Below are positions 53,041-64,000 of a stretch of 64,000 bases of DNA, piece by piece. The notes beneath the pieces are model-generated. The model was not told the origin of the DNA, did not search any database, and saw nothing but the letters and a program-made list of their open reading frames with translations. Made by a program: the position numbers and the translations under genes. The number at the start of each line of letters is the position of its first letter. The first letter of the stretch is position 1. Origin of the DNA: Amphibalanus amphitrite (lineage: Eukaryota > Arthropoda > Thecostraca > Balanomorpha > Balanidae); the NCBI RefSeq assembly GCF_019059575.1, contig NW_024881520.1, positions 248,001 through 312,000 on the forward strand, read 5' to 3'.

Positions 53041-56000
53041 TAAGAAGCACTTAAACTTCTGAAGTTTTGCTGAAATGTTTTATTTGAACTTATTGATATA
53101 AACGTTTATGAAAGTTACGGCGATTATTGGAGGTCAAATGGTACGAAAGTTTCCTCGAAATCATAAACCTGTAATAAGTATTCACTTTACGGTAGTTAGA
53201 GATACAGATAACAGAAGGTTGGGAAAGAGGACAGAACTCACAGGAACCACCAATTTTCCATGGAACAAGCAACCGACTTTCAGCTTAGCATGCACCAGGG
53301 TGGTGGACACTTTGCGCGTAACTAATGGGAGGTTTGGTTTTCGTCTTCGGAGGACACAAACCTCAAGAATATATGCTTCTAGTTCTATGGGAAACCTTAG
53401 GCATTATCTTTTGAGTTTTGAGCCCGTCTAAAATCTTCGGTCTGACATAGATTTATCAGCGATATCTTTCGTGTCAAAACACGGGATATTGAAAAAGGTT
53501 TTATAACTTCACCTGAAAAGGTCAATCCAAACTTTGAACTAAGGTCAAGCTTGTGACCTGACCGAAAAGTCATGCTGCAGGTAAGTCGATCCGCTTGCTC
53601 AGTTGAACAGATGCGTTGTGTGTGGATAGTTCTTCAATGTCTCTGATCTAACGTTATTGTCCATGCAACTGCTGATGACCTTCTAATGACCCAACACGAC
53701 TTCAGAGGATGTGGATCACTGTCGCAATTACACCATCATCATTCATTAGCATTTTGCTACACGCTATCCAAAAAGTTAAGCATGCATTTGGTCTAAAATA
53801 CGCGCAAGTTTGAGTTCCTTCTAGTAACAAGCATGGCAGATCCTTATGCCTGAGAAAATGATCCTTTTTACACACATCAGTTTTTTTCTCGACACCTTTC
53901 GAGTAACGAGAACCGAGTGACAACAAAGGAACCCGCCTGAGCCAGGTCGATAACAATTTATGACAGCCCTCGCAAGCACAGGTGCAAACTGCATGCGCAG
54001 TCTCGCATGCGAGAAAACACGAAAAATTTGGAGCAGTAGCTGCCATGGCCCGTCCCGTTTCTCTGGCGTCAATATCGACGCACCTGTCTTCACCAGAGCT
54101 CCACAGCGACCGCCGCGACATCTATGTAGCGATATCTGGTGTGCCTCCGGAATACTGCGGCACCGGGGTCGGGTCCAGCTCGGAGGGATGGTGTGTGGCG
54201 ACATCTATGGGACATCTAGCACATGCGACCCTTGGCTGGTAAAGGTGAGAAGCTAACGAGTTATTTATTGTATTTTATTGAGATGCATTCAAAATGGATA
54301 TACCCGTTTGGCATGCAGGAAGCGGGCGCAGACAATGATGCCCACAATATGTTGTGTTTGAGAATTAAATTCGCCAGCAAAATTTACGTGGTGCTTTTTC
54401 CGTTTCACCCAGTTGTTCATGACTAAAAGAATTGCACGACATATTGACAAAGAAGTGAATAGCAAATGAACGCGTCATTGTTGAGATATCGAATTGGTCA
54501 TAGGTATTACGTTACCTATTTATGGCTATTTATTGTTGCATCTATTCACTGCGCCACTGATTATTTATTGTAATACAGTACCTATACCTACATACTATAT
54601 AACCACGCTGATCTGAGCGACTCACGATTGGAGTAACGTCTTCAAACATCCCGCTTCCTTCAAATACGTCGCATGGTGCAAGCCTAACATTGGCAACACG
54701 CATGCGCGGGCGTCACTTCTCGAAATATATTGATGGGGCTCTAATGGTTTATTTTAGGATACCGTCCAAAGCCATTCTTACCACGTAGCGCTATAGGGCT
54801 CATGTTGAGATTCTGAAATTAGGAATTGGTAGGGCTCGGGATTTACCAAGCCTACAAAACGAAAGCCATGCACGCATGACATGCTGCACCATTCCGCTTA
54901 CTCCCTACTGTGCAATTCAACCTTTTAAGAAAACTTGACCGATTTATATCCTGGAAAACTTCTCACCTATGCTCTACTACAAAATATGTTACATATTTTG
55001 CTCATTCATATTCCACACCCGTTCGCGACATGCGAACCAGCATTATTATTCATTTAATCCCGTTTGATATTTTGATCACGTCCCGCGGGCATTGTGTGAA
55101 AATGACAGCCTAAAGCGTGACTGGGAAAGCAAAATAGCGGCCGCCTCCGCCATCCCGTCGACCATTATGCAATCTCAACCTCCTCCTTTTAAATTTTTCT
55201 GTTTTCCTTCTCGTCTCTATCTGGTTCCCCTCTTTTTTTCTAATAGCCTGGTTTATCTCCCTTATTGCATTTCATCGTGCAAAGAAGTCAATATGGTTTT
55301 AAGGACCCTCTCACTGTGGGGCGACAGATTGGGGAGTTAAATGTCGATTTTTCAGTTATCACACAACTCCGCAAATACTCAGCGCGTCCATCGTGCGCCC
55401 CGGCTCGACGTAAACTGCGCTGTTTACCCCCGACTACGCCGGGCACCGCAGTTCCATTTGCTCTTCTCCACCCTGCCCTCGTTATCTGACCCCCTTGTTA
55501 TCTGATCCCCCCCCCCCCCCCGATCCCCTCCCTTCACGCTCCCTCCCCGCCTCCCAGCTGGCTCAGTGTCTCCGTCGTCTCACCTCTGGGCCGCCTATCG
55601 CGATTCGACATCACGGTAATGCTTGATTTTTCCATTATCACGCTTATAAGTTTTTTCCTAATTGTCCTATCATCAATTTGTTTCTTTAAGGAAATCAAGC
55701 GTGCTAGCCGCAGAGAAAATTTGGTGAGAATTTCGGCGAAAAGTGTCGGCCTTCACCCCACCAGCCGTAGCTGTTTACCAAACGTCGCGTCATTATGTCG
55801 TAACCGCTATCCATAACACACTGTGTTGGGCGTCGCTGTGCGCCGGCATAATTTACGTCAGGCCTGAGCTGTAACACACGCCGAGCGTGTTTACAGTCGA
55901 CCATCCCTCGTCCGGCGTCCCCTGTTTATGGCCGTTTATCGCCGTGTTATTGGGCAAACGAGACGACTTGTGGTCAAAATCCGGCCGCAGCCATTACGGC

Positions 56001-56874
56001 CGGTTCCTCCCCCTCTCTGGCTCGTCTGTCACCAGCCCCCCCCCCCAGTGCCCCCCCCCCCCCAGTGTCCGATCCTCAGTTTCCATTCTCTCCCCCCGAG
56101 CGTCGGCTCCCCACCTTGTGCTCTATGTACCCGGGAAAGCTTTCGCGCTCCCCTCTCGGCGACCGCAATAAAGTAGATAGGAAGTTTCCGGCAGGAAAGC
56201 GATGCTGTCGACTCCGACGCCAGCTGTGTGCCGACGCCGTGCCGGAAAGGTCCCGAATTTTCCGCTGGCTAGACTTGGTACGGGCGACGGACCACACACG
56301 GCACCACCCACCGTCCTTAGTCGCCGTCCCAACACTACCTTCACACCCCTGCGCTAGCCGTATTCAACCGAAAACGCCAGACAGCTACCGAGGAGCTATC
56401 GGAAATCTATGTATGTATCTGAACAGCAACTGTTGCCTAACGCAATTAAAACAGACGGCAGAGTGGAGCATTCGGCGTCAGTTTTCGTTTTCGATATGGG
56501 GCGTTGCGCGTGTGCCAACTTTGATGAGATTTCGGTGTCGACTGTCGGGTGACATGTAAGATGAGCTGGCTGGGACACGGTGGGGGGAGGGGTCAGAGGG
56601 ACCGGGGGAGTATGTTGCCGCTTTTGGTGCTGGGTACGCCCACTGTGTTGAATGTCCGAGTCGCCCCGCGCGAGAGGCAGCCGGTCAGCGCATAGCACCG
56701 GCCATTTTGCGAGCACCAATAGTTTGAGGTAGCTGGGTGGCCGGTCATTCACAATCAGAGGCAACCACACTACCGGCATTTTGGAGCAGACATGTATAGT
56801 GAAGCGCTAACAGCAGTGTTCAAGAGAGCCGTCCGGCATTTTACATGGCATGATGAAACTATCATGTAGGAAGC

Positions 56875-57090
56875 CGTCTCACTGTCTCACCGTTCAGTAT
56901 TCGTAGGCAGCCGACTCACTTTCCAAAGGCTCCCTCGCAGACCACAGACAGACTCCGTCTGTCATAGGCAGTTCATAGGCAGGAGTCTCAGTCAATTAGG
57001 CAGTGTTGTCACTGTCTTTCAAGCAGCTGCATAGACAGCGGTCTCGCAGATCATCATAGGCAGGCGGCTCACAGACCATAGGCAGCCTAT
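56875..57090. repeat. degenerate repeats with TAGGCAG and CTCAC motifs
   Basis: TAGGCAG or close variants occur at about 56911, 56964, 56976, 56998, 57057 and 57078, with irregular spacing and CTCAC/CTCGC words between them. Confidence 0.5.
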
Positions 57091-57943
57091 AGAGCCCAGC
57101 CCCGCCACCAGGAGCTGTGCAGCTAGTCACCGTCACCAGGAGCCGCTCGGCAGCCGGGCCACATCCGTATGGTTTCGCCGCCTCTCGGGGGCTTCTTATG
57201 TCGGTCTGCGGGGCTTCGTCGGCACGAGCGACCTGTCACTAGCAGCTGCACCGCGCCGAAAGCTCCTCCGATGATGCCGCGCTTGCATCTGTAGATTATG
57301 TACCAAAAAATCGTCCGAATTGTCATTTTACAACTAAAAGGTAAACTTAGCTTTACCTCAGTGGAAATTAGTTGTGTCCGGCCGAATTTTCAATTGTTAA
57401 AATAATTTATTGTCTATACAATGGACAGGCATTCAAAACAAATTCGCTCGCCGCACGTGCAAATGGCATAAGAACGTGCACAACAGATGCTTGTGACCCA
57501 TTCTGACGCATAACTTCAGGTATCAGGCGACGATGGAGTTACACACACTTGTAAACATATTATGCGGCTGAACTGACGCAGATAAGCTATCAGTTGTTTG
57601 CATTTCCTGTGACAGCGGAGTTCACAGCAAGTCAGAGACCATGGCGGACGAAAGATAACGGATAACAGCAACACAGTCGGGGAGCTGTTCCTGCGCGGGC
57701 ATCAAACCGCAAACGAACGCGACTTTGGCGGGTTCAGTTATAGACGTTGCAAGTTGCACTGCTTTTACTAGTGAGGCCTTTTACTAGCATAAGCCGCTTC
57801 GATATCTTCTCAGAAGTGGGTCATAAATATGTCGATAATTATATATACGGTTGTAGTTAGGCATTACTTCAATAGGTTAAGTGACGGATCTATACGAAAA
57901 CTGAAAAACTCTGTCTAGTGTCTATTTAAGTGAACAAGATGTT

Positions 57944-58204
57944 TTGTTGTGGTTCATCGTAAGTTCTTTGGTCGGAAGTAGCAGTGCGAAAGATCCGATG
58001 CAATGCTTTTCCACGATGAAGGGCAAGGTTAAATATAACATTCGTTATAAAGGAATAACATTCGTAAAAAGCGAGACCACTGGAACTGACAGCAAGTTCG
58101 GCTTCAGAAGCGCTGACGCTCTTCTACTTCATGGCTACTTCAGCTCTGTTTTAGATCGGACTTGTGAAGGGTGGTATCGTTTAGACAGTTTCGGAGCCGG
58201 CTGA
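57944..58204 (+). CDS. unrecognised short open frame
   Basis: 86 codons with a protein-like middle (KVKYNIRYKGITFVKSETTG, then SADALLLHGYFSSVLDRTC). No family recognised and no convincing splice sites; may be chance. Confidence 0.18.
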   Translation: MLWFIVSSLVGSSSAKDPMQCFSTMKGKVKYNIRYKGITFVKSETTGTDSKFGFRSADALLLHGYFSSVLDRTCEGWYRLDSFGAG

Positions 58205-58599
58205 ATGTATCGTACAGCAAAGGCAACTATCGGAAATACTTAGCCAGAGCCCCAACTTTGCACCGGCTCACAGCGCCTGAATAATGCCATAAAAAGGAGC
58301 GGCTATTTCTGCTCGCTGCTGAAGAGCTCGCTGCTGCTGCGGAGCGTTAACTTTTCGGCCCGGGAGACAGAGGGTCGCCGCGGCTGATGCCGATGGCCAT
58401 TGTCAACTGTGCTTCACAGTCCTTTCGCCACAAATATACATACATATGTCGCGCCTACCTGCGTCATCGCTCACTTTGGCTGGCGGAGGAAGTTTTTGAA
58501 CGTCATATTTACAAATAAACCCCGAAGAAAATCATTGGAAAATAATATTGAGTAGCATTCAGCAATTGATAAACACAGGCTAGCCTATTTATATATTAA

Positions 58600-59082
58600 A
58601 GGGACCCTCCCACCTTCAAACAAGTTTATGAATTGGCATGAAAGTGATGTCGCTCGGTTCAGAAAGAGCGAAAACGAATATCTACCAAATTTCATCGAAA
58701 AATATTCACCGGTTTTCAAGATATTAGACTTTTACTTTTGTTTACTTTTTGGGATCTCCGCTGTTCCTAGCGACTTTATTTAAAAGTGCGGCATTTGTTG
58801 CGCGCAACGCAGCATATACCACCGCGTGCTACAAAACGTTTTAGTCAAACATTTAAAAATCGCTAGATATCTGCGCTGACGTCACACATTCAGAGGGGTA
58901 TTCCTATGCATTAGCCCCTCTGAATCAAAATGCTGCAATTTTGAAGCTCAATATTTCCGATTTAAGGCATTTCTCGATGTTGTGAGTGCCGAAACCGGTA
59001 ATTGTGAGCCAGGGACCCCATTTTGGCTATCTCAACTCAAATCTAATGTTAAGGTCTAATGTTAAGGTAATGGAGGGTCCCT
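58600..59082. mobile_element. TTAA MITE, copy 5 of 5
   Basis: 483 bp, same orientation as copies 2 and 3, with TTAA at 58596-58599 and 59083-59086. The right end has an extra TCTAATGTTAAGG duplication before GGAGGGTCCCT. Confidence 0.85.
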
Positions 59083-59736
59083 TTAAGGCCGTTTACCAAG
59101 AGTAATTATGCAATATGATATTTATCAAAGAAGTTTAGTGCAAATCAGTGGCGGAACTTCATGCACAATGCACATTTATTGCATATTGCACACCTATTCG
59201 CTGGGAAAGTTCGGGTTCTTGATTTTGATGCGGTGTTCTCCTCTTGGTTTTCCAATCTGTGTTTTGGACCACAACTTACATAGAGAATGGTGTCCGAGGC
59301 CGGCGAACTGTATATGGGTAACGAACCGAAATGGGTTGCCAGAAACTGAACCGAACTGACGGAACTGGCCAGCACGGGGCGGGCTGAAGGTGCGAATTGT
59401 AAGACGTTTTGAGAACTTCAACTAATTCGGTTTGTGCTATTCATAGGTGTGTTGAGCACGGGATTCACTATCTCTATTTTTATGGTACAGCGTTGGTAAG
59501 AAGAGCAGCGGTATAAAATTCATAGTAATTTCACTCCGGCATAGTGCTCAAAACGGGCATAATCGAGATATGCGGTGTTCTTATTGTCCAGGAAAAGGGC
59601 GGGTACGTATTGCAGGTCTACCCATCCTAAATGTGGCTTACAGTCGCTTTCAGTTCTGAGTTCATTCCTACTTTATCTGCTAACAAAGCGCTTACCTATT
59701 ATAGGGACCTGTTGATATCAGCTCCAGTTTGGCCAG

Positions 59737-59993
59737 AAGCAATCGATTTATTCCTTGGCGGGCCACAGCGCCTTACCTCTTCCAGTGGTGCTTTACTGAG
59801 GGACAGAACGCAAACTGGGTCACATTTACGGGAACTGAATCACCCCTTTATATCAGAATATATCGCCCCGGCCGAGCAGACTTTGGAACGAGCTTTCTCG
59901 TGCCTTACAAATCCATCGAGAGCCGCCGCATCGCATTGTGCAAATCACTCACCACTCAAGACTGGTTCAGCTGCATTCGCGGAAAGTTTCCCT
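59737..59993 (+). CDS. possible exon of an unknown gene
   Basis: Preceded by TTTGGCCAG (59736) and followed by CCCT|GTAAGA. One frame is open throughout and looks like ordinary protein (YLFQWCFTEGQNANWVTF, YIRIYRPGRADFGTSFLVPY, LTTQDWFSC). I recognise no family and no neighbouring exon. Confidence 0.28.
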
Positions 59994-62202
59994 GTAAGAC
60001 ATGTGAGGTCTTACCGGACAGCTCCCCGCCCATGAGCACAACTTCCTTCCCATGACCCCCCACCCCCTCCCGAAACCCAAACACCGCCTCGGCCGACGAT
60101 CTGACCCGGTGTGACGTCACGACAGTCAGCTGATCGGCCCGGCGGCGCGCCAGCTGTTTGTCTCTGCAGTCGTGGCATGACCTTCCGATGGAGACACGAC
60201 ACGGCGCGGCTGGTTACAGATGCCGAGCCGCGGGCCCCACGGCTGTGACCTTGGGGTCGTTTTCTCTTGCTTCACCCTTTGATGGATGGCGTCGAAAGGC
60301 GATTATAATCCACTTTGGTGTGCGCGCCCGGCGCCGGTGTCGTTGAAGGCCTTAGCGCGGAGCTGGGAAGCTCTGACTGTTTTTTTTTTTGTCCGTCGCT
60401 GTGAGGGACGAGGGTCGCGGGCATGGGATTTGAAATGCTGCCCAATAGCCAGGACAGCAATCCTTTTGAGTCAGTTCAAACGATACACCTACGCCCGGTG
60501 CGGTGAATACATAATACTCCCACGAAATGATATCAACTGCGCACTAGCTTTTCCCGGTGATAGCGGGCAGCAAAGAATGGTTATACCGAACGACTTTGAG
60601 CTAAGCCGGATATAAACTCAACTGGAACTCTGTGACCGCTCGATGTCACTGGGGTCTCCGAGCCATCTGAGCCCAATATCCCCGGCGCGGTCGTGCCCGC
60701 CAGCCCATCGAGACGGGGCCGCCACACCCTGGTTTTTGGTCGTCTTTGTGCCCTTTGTATACGCCCGGGGCGTTTTTCGCGATAGTCGGCTCCGTCGGCA
60801 CGCGTCCAGCGCTTTGTGGGTCAGCAGGGGCGCGTTTGACGTGCTAACCGGGTGGCGAATGGTCCTTACGGCTCGACGATCAGCTGATCGCGGCGGCCGG
60901 CAGCCGACGGCCGGCAATTTCCCGGCTAGCCGCAGAGCTGACGAGGGTTCGGCCGACGGCACTGCGGCGCCGCAGCTCGAGCGGGCACTCGGAGGGTGAC
61001 GGGTGCGTGACATATCGTACCGCGCCGTGACGATAGTGACGGTGGGTGTTCGTGTGTGCGTGTGCTCCCCGATCAGCGGCGCGCCGGCCGAATGTACGAC
61101 AACTTTGTCAACAGCTGCGGCGCCCTGTACCAGCGCGAGGTATGTCCGGCCGCGACGGCTTATGTCGCCCGTCGCCTGTCGGTGGGTTGAGTGTTCCCAT
61201 CTTGCAAACGCCCACTGAATGACTGCACCGTGAACACCCACCATAACCCACCAAGACACAGGACTGGTCCCATTTCTTCACAATCATCTGCCCAGAGCTA
61301 TATTTTCCAAGACTAGCCGGCCGAGAAATAGCGGACATCTCTGGCAGTCGGCTAGTTTTTACCAGTCAGCCTGGACTGTGGCCGGGTCTGGTCTGTCTTC
61401 CTTTCTTTACGATGTTTTCTCAATGAGGGGAGGCCGGGTCTGGCTCCATCAGGGCGGTTACCGGACCGTGTCGTTAGGTCTGGTCCGGTCATAATTTTCC
61501 GCCACTCACGCACGGGCAGGCCAAGTGTTTCGCCGCGGCTGGAGACCTTATGCGGCCCTGGCTGCTACATTGTTGGCGGATGTACAGCTGGAGCCCCCAA
61601 CTGGGCCCCGGTGGTGCTGTGGAATAGTTCCCGTCACAAGTGTCACATTTATGACCCATATGTTTAGACGAAGAATAATGGTAACGCTGTGCACAATATT
61701 GATTTTTCTTCAGCAGCATCATATAATTAGTCAAAATGATGCTAACGAAATTAAAAAGCGTCAATTGATTGGTGAATAGCTGAAAATGTAATAGCAAATA
61801 ATTAATTTAGGTTCATATCCTCCGCTTTTTAACGTATATGCGCATTGCGCACCTTTATTACGGAGTAAATCACTTTTTTGAATGCTCGAATTTAGGTGGA
61901 ACCTCAATAAAAAACTCGTTCTGTTTTAACTTGCAATTAAATACTGCCCAATGCAATGTTCCGTTTTCCTAAGCCGCGCCCAATTTATTCTGGGGAAAGT
62001 ACACACGCTCATGCACTGTTCTCCGGGTCACCGATCTGTAGCCAATCAACTGAGAACGGCAGATGCACATTTCAGCAGAGAATGGCAGCTCCACATTGAA
62101 GCCCGATCTCGCTCCACATTGAAGCCCGATCTCACTTTCGCCTCTGATGGTGAGCTGGAGTTGTCTGTCTGCGGTCTGGGAGAGGTAGCCGCATCCGAAG
62201 GT

Positions 62203-62445
62203 CGCCAGACAGACAGAAGGGCAGACAGACGGGCAGACAAACTCACAGACGAACAGACGGACAGACGGACGGACGGACGGACAGACGGACAGACGGGCGG
62301 GCAGATGGACAGACGGACAGACAGATGGGCAGACGGACAGACGGGCGGGCAGACAGACGGACAGATGGACAGACAGACAGACGGACGGGTAGACAGATGA
62401 GCAGACGAGCAGACGGACAGACAGATGGACAGACAGACGAAGAGA
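62203..62445. repeat. imperfect (GACA/GACG)n microsatellite
   Basis: About 240 bp of GACAGACG/GACGGGCA units, with degenerate Cys/Pro/Ser or Asp/Arg/Thr open frames in all phases. Confidence 0.95.
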
Positions 62446-63672
62446 CACAAGCAGGACCTTTCAAGACACCTATGAAAGGCATGCATTGTCAAACCCGAAC
62501 TGATCTGGACAAAACCAAATCTAACCAGTTAATATTGGGATAGAATGCCCAAACTGGTGCATACCAGAACAAACGGGGACCTTCAGGAGCAATGTGGAAG
62601 AAAGCAGATGGTCTGGAACAGGCTTAAACGAACCATGTCAGGCTGAGACAGTCCAAAACAAATCAGAACAGACTGGAACGACCTGCGGCAGACCGGACGA
62701 GCCTAGGACAGACTTGGTTAGACTGGGAGTGCACGTCAAACGGTGAACAATTGATATCCACACAACGGTCGGCTCCATGATACCACAAACAGGCAGATTG
62801 TGCTGCATTGCTGCAGCGCCCTGGCTGCAGCTACATGGCATAGCACATGACTCCAGGCACGACTGCTCAGGGGGGGGGGGGGGGGGGGGCGACGTGCTGA
62901 CTGCTGCGGGAATGGACGTATCGTCGTGTGAGGGCTCGACACAGGAAGTTAAGTCGCCGAAGATGAATTGTTTTACGGGACGCATTCATTAGTAGTTATC
63001 TTTACATTCATTTGAGACATCTCAGTGACCAAAAGCCAGTTTAAGAGGTATGAACAACTTTTGAAATAAGAAGCGATGGAGTGGTGCATCATTGAAAATG
63101 TAAGGCAGAATGAAAGTGACTGTTTACATATACCTACCTTGCCGGGGGTGAATGATCTCCCCGGTGCGCAGTGGTGCGCAGTGGGCCTATGATCCATTTC
63201 AACGGCCGAAACCTAACCCGTATGCCTGACACCTCAAATGACACGGTGGCTGTCACTCGACCCATTACACAACACGACTCGGTTCGTATATAGCTCGGCG
63301 ACCCGTAACCCGACCGTACCCGTACCCGGCGACCCCGCACCTGACCCGTACTTGTTGACCCGGTACGGACCGTACCGTAACCGATCCCTGTAACTCTCCC
63401 TTGATCCTGACATACGTCAGGATCTGGACACCGCTCAGGGGTCCTGGGCATGGGGTGCGGTGTCAGCCCGTGCCTCGCACGGGGGACAGCCCGTACTGCC
63501 GCCCCCTCCCCCACCCCACTTCCGGTGGTCCACAAAGGCTGTTCTCTATGTTGGTGCAAGTCTGCAAAGTGCAAACGGTAACAGGCAAAGGAATTTAGAG
63601 GCAGGGGACCGATCAGAAGCATGAGGGAATAATGAAGATGGCCTGATTGTTAGCTTACCTCCGAGAGATTAA

Positions 63673-64000
63673 CCCGGCAGGCGGTGGGCCTACCAGCCAC
63701 CTTCCACGCGGTGGGGGGGGGGGGGGGCACTTTTTTGCCCCCCCGTATCTCCGAAACTACTGGACGGATCCGGAAAATTCAAACGGCGTTCGATAGCCCT
63801 GTCAAATTTGTCGAAGGAAACCAAATTTCATTGGCCTCGGGGTCACCGATGACGTCACAGGTCAGGTCAAAGATAAAATGTTTCACCGTTCACAGGGCTT
63901 CTAGGGAAAGCGCTATAACACCGAGTAAAACGCATTCTGTCGAAAATCAGCGATAAGGCGTCAGTTGTCTAGTACATATGTTGCTATTAGAGGTCACTGG
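63673..64000. mobile_element. TTAA element with variable ends (core GGCGGTGGG), cut by the window end
   Basis: It starts CCCGGCAGGCGGTGGG after TTAA (63669-63672). The core recurs as CGCGGTGGG about 28 bp in, leading into a G-run and GCACTTTTTTGCCCCCCC. The inner block (63744-63795) matches 5747-5800 and 6674-6730. AGGTCAGGTCAAAG is at 63859. The right end is outside the window. Confidence 0.7.

Larger units (their letters stand above)
53044..58595. other. stretch without a confident gene
   Basis: No supported gene. Weak open frames at 53108-53431 and 53982-54242 lack family signal. C-runs occur at 55508-55521 and 56037-56063. Degenerate repeats with TAGGCAG recur at 56875-57090. A possible frame at 57944-58204 is listed separately. 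Confidence 0.45.
59087..63668. other. stretch without a confident gene
   Basis: One possible exon (59737-59993) and the GACA repeat (62203-62445) are listed separately. GC-rich sequence at 60080-61200 gives long but uninformative open frames on both strands. A run of about 18 Gs lies at 62872-62889. Confidence 0.45.

Noticed and set aside
53960-54256. Possible short gene
   Set aside because: Three overlapping frames, none with a recognised family; a GTAAAG after it is not enough support.
60618-61259. 213-codon minus-strand open frame
   Set aside because: GC-rich region with overlapping frames on both strands and no recognised domain; looks compositional.
61969-62543. Cys/Pro/Ser-rich and Asp/Arg/Thr-rich open frames
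   Set aside because: They are translations of the GACA/GACG repeat, open in several phases on both strands.

Overview
This window is eukaryotic nuclear DNA, most likely from an arthropod and plausibly a crustacean. The evidence is spliced coding exons, a BEL/Pao retrotransposon, a Tc1/mariner-type element, many short inverted-repeat elements, and an animal-type GPI-anchored leucine-rich-repeat (LRR) protein. Nothing bacterial (operons, Shine-Dalgarno sites, CRISPR) is present. The species cannot be fixed from sequence alone; a barnacle-like crustacean is only a guess.

Host genes. (1) A plus-strand LRR gene, connectin-like, is spread over 4306-37324. One large exon (4306-5323) carries the signal peptide, LRRNT and about ten LRRs. 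A 29.8-kb intron follows. Then come an LRRCT exon (35114-35328) and a last exon (36968-37324) with a Gln/His-rich stalk and a GPI-type hydrophobic tail. Splice phases agree across the giant intron. The exon with the start codon was not found. (2) Two nearly identical intronless short-chain dehydrogenases of the retinol-dehydrogenase 11-14 type lie head to head (39493-40419 minus, 41064-41957 plus).

Mobile DNA. The giant intron holds a complete BEL/Pao element (17043-25104; 832-bp LTRs with one difference seen, 5-bp target duplication GCTGG, one frameshift in integrase). It also holds an intact-looking DD37D mariner-type element (8695-9985). Downstream of the dehydrogenases is a very young Ty3/gypsy-type element (42873-47418; 201-bp LTRs with no difference seen, target duplication TGTTT). 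Its gag and pol are joined by a textbook -1 frameshift signal: slippery GGGAAAC, 7-nt spacer and an H-type pseudoknot.

The most unusual content is a dense set of TTAA-flanked non-autonomous elements. One group is a 470-480-bp MITE in five copies, ends AGGGACCCTCCC (688-1165, 49110-49576, 49581-50048, 50053-51581, 58600-59082), with a relative at 156-1314. The second group is a structurally uniform but terminally hypervariable set: 1319-2177, 5677-7732, 6604-7484, 13024-14194, 50159-51193, 51586-about 52440, and 63673 to the window end. Each starts with CCC (or CAC) directly after TTAA and has its own terminal core, which is duplicated at one end only. Just inside each end is a G-run/loop/C-run hairpin, and most interiors carry AGGTCA-type hexamers. 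Several are nested inside one another, and one gives a clean empty-site comparison that proves TTAA targeting. I consider this set the best candidate for an undescribed transposon system.

The remaining stretches (2737-4305, 7737-8692, 9988-12028, 15278-17037, 25110-32676, 37325-39336, 47424-49105, 53044-58595, 59087-63668) show no convincing gene. They hold simple repeats, minisatellites and a few open frames of unknown meaning, noted individually.
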